Positions 35,547 to 45,275 of a stretch of 64,000 nucleotides of DNA are shown here, one piece after another; position 1 is the stretch's first letter; the number at the start of each line of letters is the position of its first letter. Source of the DNA: Bacillota bacterium. GTDB taxonomy: Bacteria; Bacillota; Bacilli; Paenibacillales; NBRC-103111. The stretch lies in NCBI GenBank assembly GCA_023386955.1, contig JAEWIS010000023.1, positions 248,001-312,000 of the forward strand, read 5' to 3'. Made by a program: the position numbers and the translations under genes. The notes below the pieces were generated by a model that saw only the letters and a list, made by a program, of their open reading frames with translations, was not told where the DNA came from and made no database searches.

Positions 35547-37602
35547 ACCATTCCTGCTGGTTGTATTGGGTGGAGCGATTCTGCTGTTTTTGGTTACGCT
35601 GCTTGTATTTCAGTTTTTGTCCCGACGTAATCAGGGTGCAGGTTCGGTACGGGAATACGAACAACTTCGTCAGCCCGGAAAAGGGACCGTGAAACAAACC
35701 CTTCATCGTTTCCTGCAGCAGCTGTATTTGTTCTGTGAACAGGTTCGACCCTTACGTGTGTATATGGCAACCATTCGCCGAAGACTGACCTTGATCCATC
35801 CCTATGAGGAATGGAAGCTTCGGCTGGAGACGATGAAAATTTCCCTGGCTGCTTGGGGGCTTTTGGTGGTCATTGCTCTTCCCTTATCGATTTTTGCCCG
35901 GGATCCGCTGTCGTTTCTCATGGGCTTCATCATCCTTTGGGTCGGGCATGGGATTGTAGCCGATGTATTCATTCACCGTCTGGAAAATCGCTTGCTGCAC
36001 CAGCTCCGTCATTTAATAACGGACATTCGGCATTACTTTCATCGGCATGGGATGGTGGAGGAGGCCTTCTATGATGCCGCGGAAGCAGCACCCTATGAGA
36101 TGGCGCTTCATGGGAAAGCCATCTATGAGGTGTTGATGGCAAGCGACCCGGAGGATGAATTGGAGCACTATTATGAGGTGGCACCTAATCGGTTTTTGAA
36201 GGGATTGGCCGGCATCTCCCATTTGGTGCGGGAGTACGGCGACAAAACGCTGCAAACGGGCTCGTTATATCTGAAGGCCCTTGAACGACTGACAATGGAG
36301 TTGAACCTGGATATCCTTCGGCGGGAAAAGCTCAGTTACTTGCTGCAGGGTCTGACCGCCATCGCCTTGTTTCCCATCCTGTGTACCCGGCCCATCGAAA
36401 AGTGGGCATCCAGCACCTTCCCGGCGATGGATGCTTTTTATGCCGGGAAGCTGGGGTGGATCACCAAAGCCGTGATTCTCCTTATTATTTTGGTTTCCTA
36501 TATCCTGCTTCGGCGTATGCAGCAGTTGGATGGGGAGCAGACCATACCGTGTAGAAGGCCATGGGAGCAACGGCTTTATCACTGGCCGGGGATTCGCATA
36601 GTGACAGAACGATTTATGGCAAGGCCAGGCTCCAAGGAAGCGGAACGGATCATGAAGCTGTTAAAGGAAACCCGCTCTCCTTTGAAGCTGGAATGGTTTA
36701 TGCTGCGCCGATGGATGCTGGCGGCAGGGAGCTTGCTGCTTGTCCTGGGCCTTTTTATCTCCTTTCATATGATGGCCAAGCAGCAGATTTTGAACGGCTT
36801 GCCTCCCTCCGAACTTCCATTTGGCCGTCTAGCTCCGGAAGAACAAGCCAAGGCACAAGCTGCAAGTGAACTGGATCGGCAGATTCTCCAACGTATCCGG
36901 GGGACGAAAAGCCATGTTCGGGAAACCATCTGGCTCCAGCTTCAGCAGCATTCTCAACTGACGGAAGCGGAGCTGAACCGAGCCGCTCAGCGGATTCAAG
37001 CCAAGCTGATATCACTAGATAATGAGTATCTGAAGTGGTGGGAGGTCCTCTTGGCCATTGTGGTTGGTACCGGAGGCTATTATGGTCCTCTGCTCATGCT
37101 GCATATCACCAAACGGCTGCGGCAGATGGATATGAAGCATGAGGTGGATCAGTTTCATACGGTAATCGCCATGTTGTCTGAACTGGATCAGGTATCCGTA
37201 GAGCAATTGCTGGAATGGATGGAGCGGTTTGCCCTCATTTTTAAGGAACCCTTGCAGCAATGCTTGCTTCATTATGAGCATGGCGCCGAACAGGCCCTGG
37301 AGCAATTGAAGGAGGAAGCACCCTTTATGCCCCTGGTACGCACAGTGGAAAAGCTGCAGCTGGCCGTGGAGAAAATCCCAATCCGCCAAGCGTTTGACGA
37401 TTTGGAGGGGGAGCAGGCGTTTGCCCGGGAGCAGCGCAAGCAGGATTACGAAAAGCGAATTGACACCAAGGCAGGATGGGGGAAAATGATCGGGTTTACG
37501 CCGATGATGGCCCTCATTTTTTTGTATCTCGTTTTTCCGTTAGTGGTGATCAGCCTTAGCCAGATGTCGGTGTATTACGAGCAAATTCAACGTATTCAAT
37601 AG
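35536..37602 (+). CDS. TadB-TadC-like fused inner-membrane platform protein
   Basis: 688 residues from the ATG at 35536 within the end of the TadA gene. Membrane segments occur at the N-terminus (FLLVVLGGAILLFLVTLLVF), near 100-150, 265-340, 400-420, 505-525 and at the C-terminus (MMALIFLYLVFPLVVISL). Two halves each show helix pairs flanking a soluble region, as in TadB and TadC, which are usually separate proteins of about 300 residues. It would be the assembly platform turned by the TadA-like ATPase. Motif conservation is low, so the call rests on topology, length and position. Confidence 0.7.
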   Translation: MQVKPFLLVVLGGAILLFLVTLLVFQFLSRRNQGAGSVREYEQLRQPGKGTVKQTLHRFLQQLYLFCEQVRPLRVYMATIRRRLTLIHPYEEWKLRLETMKISLAAWGLLVVIALPLSIFARDPLSFLMGFIILWVGHGIVADVFIHRLENRLLHQLRHLITDIRHYFHRHGMVEEAFYDAAEAAPYEMALHGKAIYEVLMASDPEDELEHYYEVAPNRFLKGLAGISHLVREYGDKTLQTGSLYLKALERLTMELNLDILRREKLSYLLQGLTAIALFPILCTRPIEKWASSTFPAMDAFYAGKLGWITKAVILLIILVSYILLRRMQQLDGEQTIPCRRPWEQRLYHWPGIRIVTERFMARPGSKEAERIMKLLKETRSPLKLEWFMLRRWMLAAGSLLLVLGLFISFHMMAKQQILNGLPPSELPFGRLAPEEQAKAQAASELDRQILQRIRGTKSHVRETIWLQLQQHSQLTEAELNRAAQRIQAKLISLDNEYLKWWEVLLAIVVGTGGYYGPLLMLHITKRLRQMDMKHEVDQFHTVIAMLSELDQVSVEQLLEWMERFALIFKEPLQQCLLHYEHGAEQALEQLKEEAPFMPLVRTVEKLQLAVEKIPIRQAFDDLEGEQAFAREQRKQDYEKRIDTKAGWGKMIGFTPMMALIFLYLVFPLVVISLSQMSVYYEQIQRIQ

Positions 37603-37623
37603 GGAAGGGAGTCGGATTAAATT

Positions 37624-38103
37624 ATGAGCAACGCCCAAAAAGCACTGGTCATGGCAGCCGGAATTTTTCTTGCCATTGCTCTGATTACGATTGCGGTTGT
37701 CCTGTTTACTTCTGCTCAGGAGGCGACGAAAACGGCACAAAACAATTTCTCCAGCATCCAGACGGAATTGTCACAAACGGCATTTACAGTCTATGACAAT
37801 ACGATGGTTTCCGGGAGCCAAGTGGTGAATGCCCTGCGCAAGTTTAATGATGAGGACCAATTTGGCATTCAAGTCACCACTGGGAAAAATCCTACTGGAC
37901 AATGGTATGGAAAAGTGATCAACACGGGGGTACCTGCGGACAGTGTCACCTATGGCTCAGTGGTCGGACCAGGCCCGGGGAGCTTGGCAGATGCCATCGA
38001 CGAGGCAGATTCCGATTACGTGAATCCCAGTGGCAAGTTCAAAGCTCGACTGGTAAAGGACAGAAGCAACGTGATCCGGGGAATCGTATTTCAACAGCAA
38101 TAA
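37624..38103 (+). CDS. Pilin-like membrane protein (candidate major subunit)
   Basis: 159 residues, GGAAGGGAG upstream. A short basic start, then one hydrophobic helix (ALVMAAGIFLAIALITIAVV) and a long amphipathic continuation (SAQEATKTAQNNFSSIQTEL), then a soluble tail: the shape of a type IV pilin or pseudopilin. The Gly-X4-Glu prepilin cleavage motif of Flp is absent. Directly after the platform gene, where Tad loci often place pilins. Confidence 0.6.
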   Translation: MSNAQKALVMAAGIFLAIALITIAVVLFTSAQEATKTAQNNFSSIQTELSQTAFTVYDNTMVSGSQVVNALRKFNDEDQFGIQVTTGKNPTGQWYGKVINTGVPADSVTYGSVVGPGPGSLADAIDEADSDYVNPSGKFKARLVKDRSNVIRGIVFQQQ

Positions 38104-38114
38104 GAAAGCAGGAA

Positions 38115-38146
38115 GCCCCTCCTCCTAACAGTCACAGGGGAGGGGC
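38115..38146 (+). promoter_or_regulatory. GC-rich hairpin between pilin-like genes
   Basis: GCCCCTCC (38115-38122) and GGAGGGGC (38139-38146) form a perfect 8-bp stem. No T run follows; a ribosome binding site does (AGGAGG at 38154). It is likely an mRNA stability element or partial attenuator that raises expression of the pilin-like gene just upstream relative to those downstream, as is common for major pilins. Confidence 0.5.
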
Positions 38147-38166
38147 GTAAACAGGAGGAACTGGAG

Positions 38167-38547
38167 ATGGACCATGCTCTGCGCTCCATGCTGGAATTGG
38201 GTTTAGCTTGCTCCGTCTTTATGAGCGCGGCCACCTCGGGGATGTGGTTATTCCAAACTGGAGGCGCCACTCTAAATACGACGTATACGTTCAGCCGGCA
38301 GACAGACCGCAGTGTACATGCAACCCTGGACTCGCTGTCTGGGGATGGTACAGTATCCGGTGCTGAAGTTCTGCAGACCATTGGGGCACATGAGGTGCAG
38401 GTGGTGGTGGATGGTGTGGTTTATGCGGCCGGCTTGGATAGAGAGGCGGTAAACCTCAGTCCCATTTCAGTTGATAACCGTTTTATGGTTTCGTTGCAGC
38501 GGGGGCCGCAGGGAGAACTCAACCAAGTCACTTACAGTTCCCGATGA
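38167..38547 (+). CDS. Pseudopilin-like small membrane protein
   Basis: 126 residues, AGGAGG upstream. N-terminal hydrophobic segment (MLELGLACSVFMSAATSGMW) followed by a small soluble domain. Not recognised by motif; the size, topology and position suggest a minor pilin of the Tad-like module. Confidence 0.5.
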   Translation: MDHALRSMLELGLACSVFMSAATSGMWLFQTGGATLNTTYTFSRQTDRSVHATLDSLSGDGTVSGAEVLQTIGAHEVQVVVDGVVYAAGLDREAVNLSPISVDNRFMVSLQRGPQGELNQVTYSSR

Positions 38548-38560
38548 AGGAAGGGAGAAC

Positions 38561-39109
38561 ATGGATAGCTTATCCAAGGTTTTTGCGGTGTTGATCGCCA
38601 TCCTCCTCTTATATGTGTTTCCGATTTCCGCCGCCTTTGATAATCAGGATGATGTATCTGAACTGGTTGCATTGCGGGAGGTGACTTCCTTCGTGGATGC
38701 GGTGCGGGACAAAGGCTACGTCAGTCCCATGATGTATACAGAGTTTGAGCAAGCCTTGCAGGCAACGGGGAATTCCTTTGACGTTCAGATGGAGCATGGC
38801 CATAAACGTTATGACCCGGTATACAGCGACCCAGCCCGACCAGAAACCTTTCTGGGGACGTATGAGGTTCATTATGACACCTTCTATACCAGTCAGATCC
38901 TACCGGTCCTATTCCCGAATTCCACAATGACGAAGGACGATCCCGCTCGGCGTTACAAGCTGCAGGAGGGGGATACGTTTCTGGTGACGGTAAAGAACAC
39001 CAACCGGACCAACGGAACGATCCTTCATGATGCCCTTAACAATGCCAGCAGCCCATCCGAAAAAATTTATATTCCCTATGGAGGCCTTGTGCGCAATGAG
39101 GATTATTAA
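38561..39109 (+). CDS. Pseudopilin-like membrane protein
   Basis: 182 residues from the ATG at 38561 (GGAAGGGAG upstream). N-terminal helix SKVFAVLIAILLLYVFPISA then a soluble domain with ALREVTSFVDAVRDKGYVSP. The layout is like TadE/TadF-type minor pilins. Its end overlaps the start of the next gene by 14 bases. Confidence 0.55.
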   Translation: MDSLSKVFAVLIAILLLYVFPISAAFDNQDDVSELVALREVTSFVDAVRDKGYVSPMMYTEFEQALQATGNSFDVQMEHGHKRYDPVYSDPARPETFLGTYEVHYDTFYTSQILPVLFPNSTMTKDDPARRYKLQEGDTFLVTVKNTNRTNGTILHDALNNASSPSEKIYIPYGGLVRNEDY

Positions 39110-40076
39110 TTGGGCGATGGTGCTGGTGCTGATCCTGCTGCCGTTTTTTGTGGTAAATCAGCTGGAGGTTAAAGCTCAACGGATGACGCTGCTTACGGAA
39201 CTGCGCTATGATGCCGCCCTGGATGCAGCAGTAGACGACGCGGCCCGGGCACTCTTGGTCAACGTGAATCAGCAGCAGGAGGCTCGTTACGACTCCGTCA
39301 AACGAGTGCGGGTAAATAAAGAGGAGGCCATTACGACCTTCTACCGAACCTTGTATATGGGGATGGGGATCGCGGATGATTCCATCTCCCAGCATGTATT
39401 GAACCGCTATATTCCGGCTGTGATCGTGATCGGCTATGACGGTTTTTTTGTCTATGCGGAAGAAGAGTTCCAAAACGCTGCCGGAGAAACGGAGCTTCGT
39501 CCCGTATGGGGACCGAAGAAGCCTTATGCGTACGACGACCACCAGGGCAATAGTCTATCCTTCACATTGGAAGATTATGTTACAGCCTATGAGGCAGGAA
39601 CCCAGACATGGCGGGAAGGGTGGCGGCCTGAGATCAGCAGCAGTTCGACTATTCCGCTTTTGCAGGACCCGACTTTATTTGAAGAGACGCGGCGAAACAG
39701 CATTGTCCAAGCGATCCAAGCTGAACTGGCTTATCGGATCAACCGCCACAACCAATTCCTATCCCGAATCGGGGTGTCTTACATCTTTACGATGCCAACC
39801 ATCAGCCAGGAGGAATGGAATAATACGATGAATGATGTTGGGGTACTGGCTTTTGTGCAGGGAATCCCCATGGGGAGCAAGGCTTACAACAGCTACGCGC
39901 TGGGAGGCAGTCGGGTTATGCGCAAGCCGGTTATTGTTGGAGCGTTACAAGGGAGCCGAAAGGTGTATTATCGGAGTGAATGTCCTTTTGCGTATCCGGT
40001 ACAGGAAACTTTTACGAATGAACAGAAGGCTGCTCAAAAAGGATATAGCCCGTTATCTTGCCTGAATCAGCCTTAA
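39096..40076 (+). CDS. TadE/F-like membrane protein
   Basis: 326 residues from the ATG at 39096 (GGAGG 11 bases upstream). N-terminal helix IINWAMVLVLILLPFFVVNQ, then LRYDAALDAAVDDAARALLV, which matches the way TadE/TadF-like proteins continue their helix into the periplasm-facing domain. Larger than usual minor pilins. It ends the Tad-like block; a 126-base gap without a convincing gene follows. Confidence 0.55.
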   Translation: MRIINWAMVLVLILLPFFVVNQLEVKAQRMTLLTELRYDAALDAAVDDAARALLVNVNQQQEARYDSVKRVRVNKEEAITTFYRTLYMGMGIADDSISQHVLNRYIPAVIVIGYDGFFVYAEEEFQNAAGETELRPVWGPKKPYAYDDHQGNSLSFTLEDYVTAYEAGTQTWREGWRPEISSSSTIPLLQDPTLFEETRRNSIVQAIQAELAYRINRHNQFLSRIGVSYIFTMPTISQEEWNNTMNDVGVLAFVQGIPMGSKAYNSYALGGSRVMRKPVIVGALQGSRKVYYRSECPFAYPVQETFTNEQKAAQKGYSPLSCLNQP

Positions 40077-40202
40077 TGAGAAGAGATAAAAATGGGAGTC
40101 GAGACAGGGTGGACAGGTGTTCCGACAGAGACTATGATGAAAGAAAACGACTGATTTCCCTTTTATTCTCAGAAAATCTGCAAGGAGAGGAGATGTGGCG
40201 AT

Positions 40203-41351
40203 ATGAGAAAATGGGCCAGCGTGGGGATAGCCGTTATCCTGTTGTTCAGCCTGATGAGTGGTGTGTCCAGTGCGGCAGTCAAGCCTGAGGTGTTTGTGAA
40301 TGTCGTGTTGAACGGTTATAAAATCTGGTTTCCGGACGCCCAGGCTTTTCTGGACGAGAATGGACGGACCATGGTGCCCATCCGGTTTGTAGCTGAGAAG
40401 ATGGAAGCCGAAGTGGAGTGGGATCCAGGTACAGAGACGGCCTTGATTCAAAAAGAAAGCCAGCAGATCAAGCTGACGATTGGAGAAACCACGGCATTAG
40501 TTAATGAAGGTTCTATAGCACTTGATACCAGCACCATCTTGAAGGAGGAACGGACCTTTGTGCCGTTGCGGTTTGTAAGTGAGATCTTGGGAGCGAAGGT
40601 TAACTGGGATGAAGCATCGGCAACCGCCTTTATCCAGACTTCTTCCGCAGATACCACTAATCTTGATCCTTGGGGACGGTTAATTCGAACAACGGACTTA
40701 CCCAGCAACGCCGCGGACTATCCGTACATTTTGGCAGATGTTTCGAATGAGATGTATGAGATGAAGTATCCTCATTCTCATCCTGATGTCAGTCGGCGTT
40801 CTACTGCAGCCAAGCTTTACAGCAATTATCCTGAGTTTAAAAAGGGGAATGTTGAGCTATGGATGGAGCATTTAAAAATCTTTGGGGCTCTCTGGCTGAA
40901 TGTAGATTACCGAATAATTAATGATTCTTGGGCAATGCAGTTGGCAGAGTCTGAGTCAGAAGGAAACACGGGTAAATTAAAAGCTGCAAATGAATATGTG
41001 GATTGGGTCAAAAAAAATGAAATAATCATAAAAGGTTACTTGGATCCCGAACCGTCAATGATCTACCATGATGGTTTTGGAGGCTTCAATGTACGTTCAA
41101 AGTTTAGAATAAGGTTCGATCATTTTGTTGAGCAAAAAAATCTTCTTTACGATACTTGGTTTCCGGGTGAAATGAAGCTTGAAAATGATACATGGGTTCC
41201 GAATGATACGCCTTTTGAGAAAGGTGTTTGGTACGAAGGTTACACTGATATTGCTTTGGATACAAATGTAGGAGGGAACTGGGGTAAATCATTAAAAGTA
41301 AGTCCGAGTGCAAGTTTGTTTTTCAACCATATTATAAGAAAGGCAGAATGA
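40203..41351 (+). CDS. Secreted copper-amine-oxidase-N domain protein
   Basis: 382 residues with a signal peptide (VGIAVILLFSLMSGVSSAA). Residues about 30-150 hold two copies of the copper amine oxidase N-terminal-like domain (GRTMVPIRFVAEKMEAEVEW and ERTFVPLRFVSEILGAKVNW), a stalk and wall-associated module common in Paenibacillaceae surface proteins; no oxidase domain is present. The C-terminal 230 residues are not recognised. The DNA for that half is visibly more AT-rich than the first half, as if joined by recombination. The gene overlaps the next. Confidence 0.8.
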   Translation: MRKWASVGIAVILLFSLMSGVSSAAVKPEVFVNVVLNGYKIWFPDAQAFLDENGRTMVPIRFVAEKMEAEVEWDPGTETALIQKESQQIKLTIGETTALVNEGSIALDTSTILKEERTFVPLRFVSEILGAKVNWDEASATAFIQTSSADTTNLDPWGRLIRTTDLPSNAADYPYILADVSNEMYEMKYPHSHPDVSRRSTAAKLYSNYPEFKKGNVELWMEHLKIFGALWLNVDYRIINDSWAMQLAESESEGNTGKLKAANEYVDWVKKNEIIIKGYLDPEPSMIYHDGFGGFNVRSKFRIRFDHFVEQKNLLYDTWFPGEMKLENDTWVPNDTPFEKGVWYEGYTDIALDTNVGGNWGKSLKVSPSASLFFNHIIRKAE

Positions 41352-44300
41352 ATATGATGAAAAAACAAATAGCGAGGGTAATGTGCATGCTGTTGGCATG
41401 CACATTTTTATTGTCCTTTTTTCCTCATATTATTTTTGCAGAAGTACCTCAAGTTCGTATTGTTGAAGGTAGTCTTTCCTTTAAAGTCACTGGCAGTGCC
41501 GCCATAAACACGGTTAAATACAAAACAGTTGGCTGGGAGATACGCAGAGACAACGTAAATGTTTGGGATGGTTCAGGCAAGCATAGTGATCCCACAGGAT
41601 CCGGGGCAGCTATTATTTTAGGGTTGGAACAAATTTCTCAATATCCGGATCCCCCAGTTCCAGGACAAGATGTAACCACTATCTTTGAGGTCCCCGAAGG
41701 CCGGGTTACGCAAGCGCTAATCGATAGCGGGCTGGATGGGATCCGACAAAACGATCAGTTGTATCTCTATGCCATTATGGTAGTAACAGAAAATGGAGAG
41801 CAGGTTGGGGGAGAGTATTATACCTTGGATGGGATCAAGCATGCTCGTACGTGGAACCATCCGGAGGACTTGGACGATTATTATGGCGTGCCCGTTACCT
41901 ACTACGGACCGGATTTTCCCGTGGAAGTAATCTGCAAAACGGAGGATGGGATAACCATTGCTGATCCGGCTGCCTCGTTTCATAAGGGGGATTATAAGGC
42001 TGGGGAAGAGATCGAGCACACTTTTTCCGAGCAGATCACTTACGGGGACAAGACCTATGAAATTGTTCGTTCCTATATTATCTCCAAGCACAAGCCAGAG
42101 GAGAAAACATTCATTCAAGAACTTGGGGATGAACATTTAATGGACCGACACATTGATGTTTCATTAAGTGGTGCAGACATCGTAGCCGAATACCGGGAAG
42201 TCTCCAATCCCGTGAAGGCTATCTATCAGACGGAGGATGGGGCAGAACTGCAGGTTGTAGATAAAGGAAAATACACGACCAATGCGGAAGTCGCTCATAC
42301 CTTTGAAGCTGAGATTACCAATCACGGACAATCGTACGAGCTCATTCGTTCCTATATCATGAATAACGATAACCCCAATGAGAAGCAGTTCATTCAGGAA
42401 AAAAACGATTCCCATCTGCGGGATCGCTCCATTACGGTAGCTGCCGGCGGCTCTAATTTTATTGGCATCTACAAAATTCCTTCGTCAGTTACGGTCACCT
42501 CTCGGATTGAGGCGCCTACCACTGTGGACGCCGGCACAACAAGTGTCAGCGGTAATTTCATATTTGAAGCAAAAGCCTTGCGGGAATTGAAAACCTATGA
42601 GATTACCAGGATCGAAAATGCCTCCCTACAGCAATCTGACCAGCGAATCGGTACCTTGAGCGGATTATCTGACGCTAAGACGATTCCCATCCAAATTCCG
42701 TTTCATTCCGGCTCCAGCGTCACTGTGAAAATAACGGTTGTAGCGAAGGATATGGACGGAAACACCGGGGATTCCACAACGGACCATTCGATAATCAAGG
42801 CGGAAGCGGGCGGGGGAGGCGACGATCCTTCTTTCCCACCGCCGAGCAAGGGAGAGATCCGGTATGGGGAAGCCATGGACCCAGCAGCGACAGGCGTGAT
42901 TCGGGCAGATGAACGTGGAGCAGAACGCTTCAATGTGTTGCAGGGAATCCCTACCTCCGAAAGCCTGTATGTAAATGCCTCAACCAAATCGTATTTGTTC
43001 CAGAATGAATTTGCAAACATGACGGGAACGATTACTTATCCGATCAAAGTGTCCCGTACGTACACGTTGACCTGGACGGATTTGATTCCTGGGCCACCAG
43101 ATGCAAATGGTAATGGAATGGTCATTCCTGTTCCGCGCTCCACTTCGCAGACGGTCACCAAGGTCTATAACGTGGTTCGTTCCTACAGCTATTGGGTGAT
43201 TGACCGGTTGGAGGTTTATGGTCTTCAAAAGGCCAGCTTTAGCAACTATGCTTTGCCAAATGGTACAGTTAATGTACCCGCATCGGGCTACAGTCCACCC
43301 AGTGTCACGGCAGTGCATAATGCCTCGGCGGGAGCTCATCTTTCTCATCCATCGTATAGCAATGTGACCTTGCCTGGTCAGATTGTTTCTGGTGGCAGTA
43401 GCTGTCCGCAAGTACCTAATGAAAACTGGCAGAACGAGGCGGAGAAGGCCATTGGGAAGATCAAGGTAACCAATGATGCTCTGACCTTTAATGGAGCTAC
43501 TATTATGGACAGCCGGCAGGTAGAGCAAACCGGACCGGCTCCCGGCACGATCCCAACCCCGCCCGATATTGGGTCGAATGTGCTGTACGGGAAGGGATAT
43601 CTGATCGATAAAGCCAAGATCAATAAAACAGAACAGCCCAGTTCAGGTACAGCGACGTTTACCTTAGTGAAGGGCATTAATGGTGGGGAAAACAAAACCT
43701 TTCCGATTGCTGGCATCAATCCGGTAACCGTTCATACCCCAGTGGTGAACCTTTCCTCGATATCTGATGACCGGGAGCATAATCAGAAAACCACACCAAT
43801 TGCTGGACGAGCAGCCTTGATTTTGGACCGGCCTTTTATCGTAACGGTTCCAACTAGCGGGCCACACCGAGGCATATTAGGTTATGGAAGCCGGGATTAT
43901 GCCAAATATGTAAAAGCACAAGAAGTATGGTTTCCCATTGATGTGTACGCTGCAGATCGTTCGACGTTCATTCCCAAGGGAACATGGACTCCCCTTTCTC
44001 TGGCTGCTTTACAAACCACCTTTTATTTGCCGGTATGGGTGGATGAAGGCAATTACGAGGTTTTATTTCGTACCTTTACCGAAAACAGCCCGACGTCCAA
44101 TTTCGGGGCTCAAATGAACGCGAATGTGGATGTATCTAATCATGTGGCGACTCAGACTGTATCTGTGGAAGTCATCGGCCGGCTATTCGACTTTCGCATT
44201 ACGGATATTTCCGATTACAACTGGGAATCCGTTTTCCGAACGGCTGCGGGTAACGCAACTTCTAACGGAAATGCTTATTGGGTAGGATTAAACGGAATTG

Positions 44301-45190
44301 ACGGCGTGCCGCGTGGGAATCGCTCGCCTTTTGTATTGCCAATACGTCAAGGCAGTCATCTGGATGCGGGAAAGAAAAACGTAGCAGTGAAAACGGGGTA
44401 CCACTTTAAGTTTGATGTAAAAACCAAAGGGAATATGTTTGGGACAGGAGACGGTATTCGCATCACACCTACCTTCTACTATGTTGATAAGCAAGGACAA
44501 AACCGCCAGGAAGTGGATCTATACTACCACTCCGCCACACAGCGTTTTATCCGAATTGGATCTAGTGCAGATATCGAGAAGCGGTACGTGACTTTGGATG
44601 ATCGACTTCGTAATGTCTCCCAGCAAGATCTAATCAACACTGCCACTTCCTTATGGAGTTTGACGGGAGCTCCCGGGGATCGGCAGGCTTTTGTGAATCA
44701 ACATTTGAAAAACGCTACATTGCAAACCTACGTAGGCGGTTATGACATCCTGCTCTTGCCTTCGCCACTTCGCACATTCATCGGCAGCATGAGCGTTCCC
44801 GCCGGTGTGAGTGCTGCTCGTGCCAGCGCCTCCGTTCAACAGTGGTATGGACAGTACAGCTTGCCCGCGGCACCTTATGTGGTTCCCAAAGGCTATGATT
44901 TGGCGGGATATGGGCGCACGCATTCCTTGGATGACAATTCGCCCCTATTCTTAAAAGATGGATATATCATCGTAAATTTTAACCTGGAAACGATTCGCAA
45001 CCAGGATCTAACCTATCCTCACCTGCAATACATGCAAGCCCCGCTGAACAACCAATGGCAAATGGAAGGGTATCAGCGGCAGTTTATCGATCCCTATGGT
45101 GCAGTCATTGAAACGAAGGATGGGGATGTTTTGTTTTATCACGCCGATTTGTCCTCCTATGATGATTTTGGTTCAGGGGGCACCCACTAA
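41348..45190 (+). CDS. Very large secreted surface protein with two tandem repeat domains
   Basis: 1280 residues with a signal peptide (VMCMLLACTFLLSFFPHIIF then AEV). Two imperfect repeats of about 85 residues, starting near 195 and 290, share YEIVRSYII / YELIRSYIM, the segments KTFIQE / KQFIQE and ATG-free spacing, and look like MucBP-type adhesion modules. The remaining 900 residues are beta-rich, with no LPXTG sorting signal and no C-terminal membrane anchor. It may match DUF5704-type proteins of Paenibacillus, from memory only. Its place after a Tad-like pilus block and its overlap with the copper-amine-oxidase-N gene suggest a surface partner for mating-pair contact or a pilus-tip adhesin. 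Confidence 0.7.
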   Translation: MNMMKKQIARVMCMLLACTFLLSFFPHIIFAEVPQVRIVEGSLSFKVTGSAAINTVKYKTVGWEIRRDNVNVWDGSGKHSDPTGSGAAIILGLEQISQYPDPPVPGQDVTTIFEVPEGRVTQALIDSGLDGIRQNDQLYLYAIMVVTENGEQVGGEYYTLDGIKHARTWNHPEDLDDYYGVPVTYYGPDFPVEVICKTEDGITIADPAASFHKGDYKAGEEIEHTFSEQITYGDKTYEIVRSYIISKHKPEEKTFIQELGDEHLMDRHIDVSLSGADIVAEYREVSNPVKAIYQTEDGAELQVVDKGKYTTNAEVAHTFEAEITNHGQSYELIRSYIMNNDNPNEKQFIQEKNDSHLRDRSITVAAGGSNFIGIYKIPSSVTVTSRIEAPTTVDAGTTSVSGNFIFEAKALRELKTYEITRIENASLQQSDQRIGTLSGLSDAKTIPIQIPFHSGSSVTVKITVVAKDMDGNTGDSTTDHSIIKAEAGGGGDDPSFPPPSKGEIRYGEAMDPAATGVIRADERGAERFNVLQGIPTSESLYVNASTKSYLFQNEFANMTGTITYPIKVSRTYTLTWTDLIPGPPDANGNGMVIPVPRSTSQTVTKVYNVVRSYSYWVIDRLEVYGLQKASFSNYALPNGTVNVPASGYSPPSVTAVHNASAGAHLSHPSYSNVTLPGQIVSGGSSCPQVPNENWQNEAEKAIGKIKVTNDALTFNGATIMDSRQVEQTGPAPGTIPTPPDIGSNVLYGKGYLIDKAKINKTEQPSSGTATFTLVKGINGGENKTFPIAGINPVTVHTPVVNLSSISDDREHNQKTTPIAGRAALILDRPFIVTVPTSGPHRGILGYGSRDYAKYVKAQEVWFPIDVYAADRSTFIPKGTWTPLSLAALQTTFYLPVWVDEGNYEVLFRTFTENSPTSNFGAQMNANVDVSNHVATQTVSVEVIGRLFDFRITDISDYNWESVFRTAAGNATSNGNAYWVGLNGIDGVPRGNRSPFVLPIRQGSHLDAGKKNVAVKTGYHFKFDVKTKGNMFGTGDGIRITPTFYYVDKQGQNRQEVDLYYHSATQRFIRIGSSADIEKRYVTLDDRLRNVSQQDLINTATSLWSLTGAPGDRQAFVNQHLKNATLQTYVGGYDILLLPSPLRTFIGSMSVPAGVSAARASASVQQWYGQYSLPAAPYVVPKGYDLAGYGRTHSLDDNSPLFLKDGYIIVNFNLETIRNQDLTYPHLQYMQAPLNNQWQMEGYQRQFIDPYGAVIETKDGDVLFYHADLSSYDDFGSGGTH

Positions 45191-45275
45191 ATTCTGCGAA
45201 TAAAGCTTGATTTATAGTAGAGAGCAGAGTTACGATCAACACACCAAAAAAAGCCTTGGAGAGGTGTGTGGGATC

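Noticed and set aside
40058..40288. Plus-strand open frame bridging the gap before the copper-amine-oxidase-N gene
   Set aside because: No ribosome binding site at its start and it overlaps the signal peptide region of a well-supported gene in another frame.
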